From NCBI GenBank assembly GCA_900100895.1, contig FMTX01000006.1, positions 124,001-188,000 on the forward strand: 64,000 nucleotides of DNA. Reading direction: 5' to 3'. Positions 9,572 through 16,185 of the stretch are shown here, piece by piece; positions within the stretch are counted from its first letter, which is position 1; every line of letters begins with the position of its first letter. The notes below the pieces were generated by a model that was given only the letters and a program-made list of their open reading frames with translations, had not been told where the DNA came from and searched no databases. A program made the translations under genes and the position numbers. The stretch comes from Lachnospiraceae bacterium YSD2013 (GTDB lineage Bacteria > Bacillota > Clostridia > Lachnospirales > Lachnospiraceae).

Positions 9572-9991
9572 ATGGTACAATTAATTGTAGGCGAAAAGGG
9601 AAAGGGCAAGACCAAACACCTTCTTGACAAAGTTAATAGTGAGATTAAAACCGTATCGGGTAACATCGTTTATCTGGACAAGAGCACTAAGCACATGTAT
9701 GAGCTTAATAACAAAGTCAGATTGATTGATGTATCCGATTATTTTATTGAAAATTTCAGTGAATTTTTGGGCTTCGTATGTGGTATTATTTCTCAGGATC
9801 ATGATCTTGAGCAGATGTACTTTGACAGTTTCTTCCCTATCTCTAAGGCTAATGTAAGCGATCTTGATGCATGCATTAAGAAACTTGAGAAAGTCGGCGA
9901 GAAGTTTGGTGTTGATTTTGTTGTATCCGCATCGGTTACAGAGGCAGACCTTTCAGCCTATGCCAAGGAAAAAGTACTTATTTCTCTTTAA
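9572..9991 (+). CDS. Small P-loop protein of unknown function
   Basis: A 139-residue protein that begins with a Walker A motif, GEKGKGKT (residues 7-14), so nucleotide binding is likely. I see no convincing Walker B and no membrane segment. The middle is predicted alpha/beta and the C-terminus contains a lysine-rich helix followed by FVVSASVTEADLS. It has its own promoter and a strong terminator, so it is a monocistronic unit between the cell-wall operon and the sepF operon. The start at 9572 has a GGAGGG site. I do not recognise a named family; the short length argues against an ABC or AAA enzyme, and a regulatory or toxin-like ATPase cannot be excluded. Confidence 0.7.
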   Translation: MVQLIVGEKGKGKTKHLLDKVNSEIKTVSGNIVYLDKSTKHMYELNNKVRLIDVSDYFIENFSEFLGFVCGIISQDHDLEQMYFDSFFPISKANVSDLDACIKKLEKVGEKFGVDFVVSASVTEADLSAYAKEKVLISL

Positions 9992-10004
9992 TTTAGAATC
10001 AGGC

Positions 10005-10032
10005 GCCCCGGCAGGTCAGCCGGGGCATTTTT
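10005..10032 (+). terminator. Rho-independent terminator
   Basis: GCCCCGGC (10005-10012), 6-base loop, GCCGGGGC (10019-10026), then ATTTTTAT. It ends the P-loop gene unit. The next gene starts only about 26 bases beyond it. Confidence 0.9.
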
Positions 10033-10057
10033 ATCATTTGTGGGAATTTTTGAGTGT

Positions 10058-11461
10058 ATGGCTAATAAAAAGAACATTGTACAATATCATAACGTTAAGA
10101 CCAAAGATCTGGGAATAGCCATATTCGCAGTTATTCTTTTGTATGTAATTGTATGTCTTTTTATATCTTCCAAGAACGAATCGATTACCGGTTATCAGGT
10201 CAAAATCGGTACTCTTTCGGAAAACAGACAATACAGTGCAATAGCTCTTCGTGATGAGCACGAGGTAATGAGCGATTATTCGGGATATGTCAATTATTTC
10301 ATCAGAGAAGGTGAAAGATCTGCGTATTCCAATCTTGTTTATTGTATCGATGAAACCGGAAAGATTTCGGATTTAATAGGCAAGTCCCCCGTCGAAGACA
10401 ATTCTTTATCCAAGGCCGAGCTTAAGTCGTTAAAGCAAGACATTATGCTCTTTTCGAAGACCTTTGATGAAAAGACCTTTGCCGATGCCAAGGCTTTCAG
10501 CAATAAGACAGAAAATAACCTGTCTCAGATAGAGAATCGCCGTATTATCGAGGACGTTACCAAGATTACAGCCGATCATTCCAATGATATGATTAATTTC
10601 TGCCGTGCCAAGGCCGCAGGAATTACCCTTTTCTATCATGACGGATTCGAAAGCCTTAAGGCCTCAGATTTGACACCCGACAGCTTTAAAAAGGACAAAT
10701 ACGTAAGAACCGATATTCTTAACGATGATTTGGTGGAAACTGGTTCTTTTGTCTATAAATATGTTAACAACGAAAACTGGTCTTTAGTTATCCTAGCCAC
10801 ACCGGAAGAAGCTAAGCGTGTTAAGGATATGGATTATGTAGAGGTTAAGTTCTTAAAGACTCTTACCACATCCTGGGGCAAGGTAACGGTTGTGCAGGAT
10901 ACGGATGAATATTCTATAATAGAGCTTTCTTTTACCAACTCGATGGTTGCTTTTTGCAAGGACAGATTTGTAGATATCGAGCTTATGGTCGAGGAAGACA
11001 ACGGACTTAAGATTCCCAATTCCTCAATTGCCGAGAAGCCTTTCTTTTTAATAGACAAAGAATACGTCACAAAAGGCGGCAACTCGTCAAATCTTTCGGT
11101 ACTCAGAAAAGAGCAGAGCGAGAACGGAGAGGTTGTTAAGAACGTTGAAATTTCCGTCTACAAAGAAGACGATGACGTATACTACGTAGATACTAACTCA
11201 CTTTCCACAGGCAACATACTGATTAAGCCCAATGCACCCGTGGACGGTGATGAGTCAAATATGTTTATTGTAGGTAAGCAGGGAACTCTTACCGGCGTTT
11301 ATAACATTAACAAAGGTTATGCGGATTTTAACCGTATAGAGATTTTATATTCCAATGACGAATATACGATAATCGAGCCCAACATCAGCTACGGCTTGAG
11401 AGCGTATGACTATATAGCACTTGATGCATCGATTGTATCGGATAAGGATTTTGTATATTAA
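10058..11461 (+). CDS. HlyD-like membrane protein upstream of yggS-sepF
   Basis: About 467 residues from ATG 10058 (an in-frame GTG at 10040 lies in the terminator tail). One transmembrane helix at about residues 22-44 is followed by an extracellular region whose start (IALRDEHEVMSDYSGYVNYFIREGERS) resembles the barrel-sandwich/biotinyl-lipoyl hybrid of HlyD-type membrane-fusion proteins. A helical hairpin (about 110-170) and beta-rich domains follow. No transporter ATPase or permease is adjacent, so an export role is not supported by context; it is instead coupled to yggS (start A shared with its stop) and sepF, suggesting a division or envelope role. The upstream terminator leaves its promoter unclear. 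Confidence 0.72.
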   Translation: MANKKNIVQYHNVKTKDLGIAIFAVILLYVIVCLFISSKNESITGYQVKIGTLSENRQYSAIALRDEHEVMSDYSGYVNYFIREGERSAYSNLVYCIDETGKISDLIGKSPVEDNSLSKAELKSLKQDIMLFSKTFDEKTFADAKAFSNKTENNLSQIENRRIIEDVTKITADHSNDMINFCRAKAAGITLFYHDGFESLKASDLTPDSFKKDKYVRTDILNDDLVETGSFVYKYVNNENWSLVILATPEEAKRVKDMDYVEVKFLKTLTTSWGKVTVVQDTDEYSIIELSFTNSMVAFCKDRFVDIELMVEEDNGLKIPNSSIAEKPFFLIDKEYVTKGGNSSNLSVLRKEQSENGEVVKNVEISVYKEDDDVYYVDTNSLSTGNILIKPNAPVDGDESNMFIVGKQGTLTGVYNINKGYADFNRIEILYSNDEYTIIEPNISYGLRAYDYIALDASIVSDKDFVY

Positions 11462-12159
11462 TGGCTACGATTAAAGATAATTTAGAGACAATCAGAAACG
11501 GTATAAACGATTCCTGCGATAAGGCAGGCAGAGACCGTAAGGAAGTTACCTTGATAGCGGTCAGCAAGTTTAAGCCTATTGAAGATTTAAAAGCTGCGTA
11601 TGAGGCAGGTGTAAGAGATTTCGGCGAGAACAGAGTACAGGAGCTTGGTGAAAAGTACGATTTGATGCCGGCTGACACCAGATTTCATATGATAGGTCAT
11701 TTGCAAAAGAACAAGGTTAAATACCTTATCGGTAAGACGGTATTGATTCACAGCGTAGATAATCTTGAACTTGCCAAGACCATTCAAAAGGAGTCTTTGA
11801 AGGCCGGAGTTGTTACGGATGTTTTGATTGAAGTCAACATCGCAGGTGAAGAGACCAAGTTTGGTTGTACTAAAGAGACGGCGGTTTCTTTGGCTAAAGA
11901 GATATCTAAACTTCCCAATGTGCGGGTTAAGGGACTAATGACCATAGCACCATATGTAGAAAACGACGAAGAGAATCGTCAACATTTTGTTGCTTTGAAA
12001 CAATTAGGCATTGACATAGATAGTCAAAACATCGATAATGTTTCTATGGAAATCTTTTCCATGGGAATGACTTGCGACTATAAAGTTGCGGTTGAAGAAG
12101 GTGCCACTATGGTAAGAGTCGGTACCGCAATATTCGGGGAACGGAATACTAATTTATAA
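11461..12159 (+). CDS. YggS/YlmE family PLP-binding protein
   Basis: A 232-residue PLP-binding fold III barrel protein (COG0325, PLPBP). The lysine for the Schiff base is in VTLIAVSKFKP (about residue 37), and the family strand FHMIGHLQKNK and the C-terminal MSMGMT-like stretch (FSMGMTCDY) are visible. It has no established enzymatic activity and helps in vitamin B6 and amino acid homeostasis. Its ATG overlaps the previous stop by one base, and sepF follows after 12 bases. The yggS-sepF pairing is the standard Firmicutes ylmE-sepF arrangement. Confidence 0.92.
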   Translation: MATIKDNLETIRNGINDSCDKAGRDRKEVTLIAVSKFKPIEDLKAAYEAGVRDFGENRVQELGEKYDLMPADTRFHMIGHLQKNKVKYLIGKTVLIHSVDNLELAKTIQKESLKAGVVTDVLIEVNIAGEETKFGCTKETAVSLAKEISKLPNVRVKGLMTIAPYVENDEENRQHFVALKQLGIDIDSQNIDNVSMEIFSMGMTCDYKVAVEEGATMVRVGTAIFGERNTNL

Positions 12160-12171
12160 GGAGAGTATAGT

Positions 12172-12627
12172 ATGAGCGTAATGGATAAACTTTCTTCCAT
12201 GTTTAAAACAGGGGAAGATATTGATGATGAATATGATTATGAAGAAGATGACGACTACGCAGAGCCTGCGAAGCCCGAACCTTCCGAAAGTAAGATAAGC
12301 AAGCCTTTTGAAAAGAAACCTGCACCTCAGCCCAGGAGGAAATTGTCTATGGTTGATTCTTCAGTTTGTGTATTTAAGCCTACAGGATTTGATGAGTCCA
12401 GAGAAATTGTTGATACATTCCTTGAGGACAAGACCGTTGTTATGAACTTTGAAGGCGTTGATCTTGCTATTTCCCAGCGTATTCTTGATATCGTTACCGG
12501 TGCTTGTATTGCGGTAGGTGGTAATCTTCAGAAGATTTCCAATTACATCTTTATTGCTACTCCCGCAAGCGTAGATGTTTCCGGAGAGTTCCAGGATTCA
12601 TTAACCGGGGCGTTCGATGCTTTATAA
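12172..12627 (+). CDS. sepF: Cell division protein SepF
   Basis: A 151-residue SepF. The N-terminus (MDKLSSMFKTG) can act as a membrane-targeting helix, followed by an acidic and proline/lysine-rich disordered linker (about residues 18-60) and the C-terminal SepF domain (about 63-151) with VVMNFEGVDLAISQRILDIVTGA. SepF forms rings that bind the FtsZ C-terminus and tether the Z-ring to the membrane. AAGGAGAG precedes the ATG. The operon ends in the terminator 12 bases downstream. Confidence 0.93.
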   Translation: MSVMDKLSSMFKTGEDIDDEYDYEEDDDYAEPAKPEPSESKISKPFEKKPAPQPRRKLSMVDSSVCVFKPTGFDESREIVDTFLEDKTVVMNFEGVDLAISQRILDIVTGACIAVGGNLQKISNYIFIATPASVDVSGEFQDSLTGAFDAL

Positions 12628-12640
12628 GTTTTGAATTTAC

Positions 12641-12680
12641 AGTCCTGTCATAGAGTAATTTATGGCAGGACTTTTATTTT
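12641..12680 (+). terminator. Rho-independent terminator after sepF
   Basis: Stem AGTCCTGTCATA (12641-12652) pairs with TATGGCAGGACT (12661-12672) around an 8-base loop, followed by TTTATTTT. It separates the sepF operon from aroB. Confidence 0.9.
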
Positions 12681-12701
12681 GTATTAAGTGAGGTTTTTTA
12701 C

Positions 12702-13799
12702 ATGGAAATTCCTGTTATATCCAAGAAGACAGATAGCTACTCTATTTTTATTGAGCCTGATTTTTCTGATTTTAAAGAGAGATTTGTTCCACTATTTCCG
12801 GATGCTAAGAAAGTGTGTATTGTTTCGGATGAGTCGGTTTATTCTTTGTACAAAGAATCAGTTGAGCCGTTACTTAAGGAATCATTTGAAGTGGTTTCTT
12901 TTGTCATTAAGCCCGGTGAAGCTTCCAAGGATATTAATGTAGTTCTTGAGATTGAAAAGTTTCTTAAAGAATCCGGCTTTACCAGAAAGGACGTATTACT
13001 GGGACTTGGCGGTGGCGTAGTGTCAGACATTACCGGATTTGCCGCAAGTTTATATCACAGAGGAATTGCTCATGCGTTTATAGCCACAACGCTTCTTGCC
13101 ATGACAGATGCTTCCATAGGCGGTAAGAACGGAGTGGATTTTGAGGGTATTAAGAATATAATCGGTTCTTTTAAGATGCCTTCTTTGATTTATATGCCTT
13201 TAAACACACTCGATACACTTCCGGAAAGAGAATTCTATGCCGGCTTTGCCGAGATTATGAAGCATGGCCTTTTGGCTGATTCCAAGTTCTACATGTGGCT
13301 TGTGGACAACATGTATGAAATCTGCGACAAGGACAAGGATACTCTTGCCCAGATGCTCGAGACTTCAATTAATATCAAGAAGGCAATTGTAGAGAAGGAT
13401 CCTTTTGAAAACGGAGACAGAGCGCTTCTTAACCTCGGACACTCTATCGGTCATGCTCTTGAAAGCTATTTTGCCGGCGAATATGTTCATGGTGAAGCCG
13501 TTGCGTTAGGTTGTGTGGCAGCTGCGTTTATTTCATGGAAGCTTAACAAGATTTCGATGGAAGATTATTATGAAGTAAGAGATATGTTTGTTCCTTTCAA
13601 TCTGCCTATCTCAATTCAAATCGACAAAGCAGACTATGAAGATATTTACAATCGTCTTATAAAGGACAAGAAGAATACGGGCGGCACCGTAAATCTAGTA
13701 CTGCTTAAAAAAATCGGTAAGGCCGAAATAGTTAAAGACATATCCAAAGATATGATATTTGCAGCACTCGACGAGCTTAATTTCACCGAAGAGGACTAA
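12702..13799 (+). CDS. aroB: 3-dehydroquinate synthase
   Basis: A 365-residue enzyme of the shikimate pathway: it converts DAHP to 3-dehydroquinate using NAD and a divalent metal. Visible motifs are GLGGGVVSDITGFAAS for NAD binding, TTLLAMTDASIGGKN, and the metal ligands in HSIGHALE and HGEAV. Length is normal. It starts about 20 bases after the sepF terminator, leaving little room for a promoter, and is followed 2 bases later by lspA, so aroB, lspA and rluD form an operon. No other aromatic pathway gene is nearby. Confidence 0.95.
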   Translation: MEIPVISKKTDSYSIFIEPDFSDFKERFVPLFPDAKKVCIVSDESVYSLYKESVEPLLKESFEVVSFVIKPGEASKDINVVLEIEKFLKESGFTRKDVLLGLGGGVVSDITGFAASLYHRGIAHAFIATTLLAMTDASIGGKNGVDFEGIKNIIGSFKMPSLIYMPLNTLDTLPEREFYAGFAEIMKHGLLADSKFYMWLVDNMYEICDKDKDTLAQMLETSINIKKAIVEKDPFENGDRALLNLGHSIGHALESYFAGEYVHGEAVALGCVAAAFISWKLNKISMEDYYEVRDMFVPFNLPISIQIDKADYEDIYNRLIKDKKNTGGTVNLVLLKKIGKAEIVKDISKDMIFAALDELNFTEED

Positions 13800-13801
13800 A
13801 T

Positions 13802-14338
13802 ATGTCCACCAAAAAGATTAAAAAGAGCAAACTGTATATAATTGATGCCGTTATTTTTGCAGTAGCCGTATTGCTTGATCGTCTTGCCAAGCTCTATGCA
13901 ATAAAGAGTTTAAAAGACAGACCGGCTGTGCCTATTGTATCCGGAATCCTTGAATTTCAATACCTCGAGAATAAAGGCGCCGCTTTCGGACTTTTAAAAG
14001 GTCAGAAATCCTTCATAATACTTGTGGGCATTATCGTAATACTCGCTTGTTTGTATGTTCTTGTTAAGAGCCCGGGTAAGAAGAAATACATTTCATGTCA
14101 TGTTCTTTTAAGCCTTATTCTTGCCGGAGCCGTAGGTAATCTTTGCGACAGAATATTATATGATTATGTGGTGGATTTCATATATTTCAGTTTTATCAAA
14201 TTCCCCATATTCAACATTGCAGATATATTTATTACTGTAGCGACGGCTGTGCTTGTTCTTTTGCTACTATTTTATTACAAAGAAGACGACTTAAACTTTC
14301 TTCGATTTATGGAGAAAAGACTTCGTGATATTGATTAA
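13802..14338 (+). CDS. lspA: Lipoprotein signal peptidase II
   Basis: A 178-residue integral membrane aspartyl protease with four transmembrane helices. The catalytic aspartates lie in GNLCDRILYDYVVDF and FNIADIFI, and the substrate-site motif ENKGAAFG is present. It cleaves signal peptides of diacylglyceryl-modified prolipoproteins, such as the lipobox-bearing carboxypeptidase in this window. It starts 2 bases after aroB. A charged tail of about 20 residues follows the last helix. The lspA-rluD order is conserved in Firmicutes. Confidence 0.94.
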   Translation: MSTKKIKKSKLYIIDAVIFAVAVLLDRLAKLYAIKSLKDRPAVPIVSGILEFQYLENKGAAFGLLKGQKSFIILVGIIVILACLYVLVKSPGKKKYISCHVLLSLILAGAVGNLCDRILYDYVVDFIYFSFIKFPIFNIADIFITVATAVLVLLLLFYYKEDDLNFLRFMEKRLRDID

Positions 14339-14363
14339 CCCTCTGTGAATAGGGGAGACCGAT

Positions 14364-15281
14364 ATGAGAGAATTCAATTTTATTATTTCAGATGAAGACG
14401 AAGGCATCCGAGTAGACAAATACTTGTCCGATGTATTGCCCGATTTATCCAGATCATATATTCAAAAACAAATCAGTGACGGCCTGTTAAAGGTTAACGA
14501 CAAACCATCCAAAGCAGGCTATAAATTGAAGGCCGATGATGACATTTTTTTGCAGGTGCCGGACTCGGTAGTGCCTGATATAGAGCCTGAAGATATACCG
14601 ATTGATATCGTCTACGAAGATGAGGATGTAGCCATAGTTAATAAACCGCGTGGAATGGTCGTACACCCCAGTGCAGGTCATTATAGCGGAACACTCGTAA
14701 ATGCACTGTTATATCGCCTACAGGGGCGCTTGAGCGGCATAAACGGGGTGCTAAGGCCCGGAATAGTCCATAGAATCGACAAGGATACTTCGGGACTGCT
14801 GATAATATGTAAAAGTGATTTTGCACATGCTAAGATTGCCGAACAGTTAAAAGAACATTCAGCGAACAGAATTTACCATGCTATTGTTCACGGTAATGTC
14901 AAAGACGATATAGGGACTATAGATGCACCAATTGCCAGAAGCTCCGTAGACAGGAAGAAGATGGCCATAGTTCCCGGCGGAAAGCGTGCAGTTACGCACT
15001 ACAAAGTTTTGGAACGCTTTAACGGATACACGTATATTGAGCTTAAGCTTGAGACAGGCAGGACTCATCAGATAAGAGTTCATATGACAAGTCTGGGGCA
15101 TCCTTTAATGGGCGATCCCGTCTACAATCCGCAAAAAGAACCTATAAAGCTTACAGGTCAGATGCTACATGCCAAGACCATAGGTTTTGTGAGTCCGACT
15201 CTTAATAAATACATTGATTTTGATTCCGAATTGCCGGAAGATTTTCAAAAAGCACTAAAATTTTTAAGAGAAAACAGATAA
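14364..15281 (+). CDS. rluD: RluD-type 23S rRNA pseudouridine synthase
   Basis: A 305-residue protein with an N-terminal S4 RNA-binding domain (about 12-75) and an RluA-family catalytic domain. The catalytic aspartate is in the motif HRIDKDTSGLLI. GRTHQIRVHM is also diagnostic. RluD makes pseudouridines in helix 69 of 23S rRNA; the exact target in this organism is inferred from the lspA neighbour, where the B. subtilis orthologue is YlyB. It starts 25 bases after lspA with a GGGGAG site. Confidence 0.88.
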   Translation: MREFNFIISDEDEGIRVDKYLSDVLPDLSRSYIQKQISDGLLKVNDKPSKAGYKLKADDDIFLQVPDSVVPDIEPEDIPIDIVYEDEDVAIVNKPRGMVVHPSAGHYSGTLVNALLYRLQGRLSGINGVLRPGIVHRIDKDTSGLLIICKSDFAHAKIAEQLKEHSANRIYHAIVHGNVKDDIGTIDAPIARSSVDRKKMAIVPGGKRAVTHYKVLERFNGYTYIELKLETGRTHQIRVHMTSLGHPLMGDPVYNPQKEPIKLTGQMLHAKTIGFVSPTLNKYIDFDSELPEDFQKALKFLRENR

Positions 15282-15290
15282 GATTTTGCC

Positions 15291-15321
15291 GAGGTTGACA
15301 TAATAATATTATGTTAACCTC
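15291..15321. repeat. 31-bp near-perfect palindrome, dif-like
   Basis: A 31-base inverted repeat centred on 15306, from GAGG to CCTC, with one non-complementary pair. Its right half contains TATTATGTTAA and its left half ACATAATA, so it resembles a Xer recombination (dif) site, but the interval between the CATAA and TTATG half-sites is 5 bases rather than the usual 6. It sits between rluD and the -35 of the next promoter (15325), so it could equally be an operator or, less likely given the weak T-tract, a terminator. Confidence 0.55.
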
Positions 15322-15324
15322 TTC

Positions 15325-15353
15325 TTGATATTTTTGAAATTTTGTGATAGAAT
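15325..15353 (+). promoter_or_regulatory. Promoter of the cytidylate-kinase-like gene
   Basis: TTGATA (15325-15330), 17-base spacer, TAGAAT (15348-15353). The 31-bp palindrome ends 3 bases upstream of the -35. Confidence 0.7.
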
Positions 15354-15413
15354 AAGACAAAAGTAGTAGATTGTCAGAATATTTCTTTTTCATAAAAAGG
15401 AGGTTGATAAGTT

Positions 15414-16049
15414 ATGCAAACAGTTATAACTATCGGAAGACAATATGGATCTGCCGGTCACGAAATCGGAGAGAAAGTTGCCAAATATTTTGGAATTCCT
15501 TTTTACGATAAGTCTATACTTACTAGGGCAGCCAAGGACAGTGGTTTCTGCGAAGAAATGATTAAAAATCACGATGAAAGACCTACCAATTCATTTCTTT
15601 ATAATCTTGTTATGGATACATATTCATTCGGTTATAATTCGTCGTCATTTGTTGATATGCCTATAAGCCATAAGGTGTTTTTGGCTCAGTTTGATGCCAT
15701 TAAGTCATTTGCCAATGAGGGCCCTTGTGTAATTGTGGGAAGATGCGCTGACTACGCATTGGCTGACTTCGACAATGTTTTGAACCTGTTCATTTATGCG
15801 GATGATGCGTTTAAATGTAAGTACATTAAGAAGCTTGATGATACCGTAAAGTCTGATGAAGATGCAAGAGATTTGTATCAAAAGAAAGACAAACAAAGAC
15901 AATCTTACTACAATTATTATTCTTCAAAGAAGTGGGGACGTGCCGAAAGCTATGATTTGTGCATTAATTCAGCCAAGTTAGGCGTAGAAGGTACCGTTAA
16001 ATTCATCACGCAATACGTTGAGGATTACGAAAAGTATCATAATGCTTAA
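15414..16049 (+). CDS. Cytidylate kinase-like family protein
   Basis: A 211-residue nucleotide-binding protein of the cytidylate-kinase-like (Cmk2) family. It starts with ITIGRQYGSAGHEIGEKVA, a P-loop variant, followed by FYDKSIL, and has CVIVGRCADYAL typical of the family. Members are annotated as kinases but a CMP-kinase activity is not proven; true Cmk is normally a separate protein. AAAGGAGG precedes the ATG. It is monocistronic, with its own promoter and a strong terminator. Confidence 0.82.
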   Translation: MQTVITIGRQYGSAGHEIGEKVAKYFGIPFYDKSILTRAAKDSGFCEEMIKNHDERPTNSFLYNLVMDTYSFGYNSSSFVDMPISHKVFLAQFDAIKSFANEGPCVIVGRCADYALADFDNVLNLFIYADDAFKCKYIKKLDDTVKSDEDARDLYQKKDKQRQSYYNYYSSKKWGRAESYDLCINSAKLGVEGTVKFITQYVEDYEKYHNA

Positions 16050-16062
16050 ACGATGATATAAG

Positions 16063-16100
16063 AGGCCTGTCGGTTTGGTTCCGACAGGCCTTTTCTTTTT
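16063..16100 (+). terminator. Rho-independent terminator
   Basis: AGGCCTGTCGG pairs with CCGACAGGCCT around TTTGGTT, followed by TTTCTTTTT. It ends the cytidylate-kinase-like unit. Confidence 0.92.
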
Positions 16101-16119
16101 GTGAGAATGGCTCAATCTC

Positions 16120-16148
16120 TTGAAAAACTCATATTCTTAATATAAAAT
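16120..16148 (+). promoter_or_regulatory. Promoter of the clostripain-family gene
   Basis: TTGAAA (16120-16125), 17-base spacer, TAAAAT (16143-16148), about 37 bases before the ATG at 16186, which has an AGAGGTGGG site. Confidence 0.65.
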
Positions 16149-16185
16149 TAGCATTGTAATTTAATTCAAAAAGAGGTGGGTAAAA

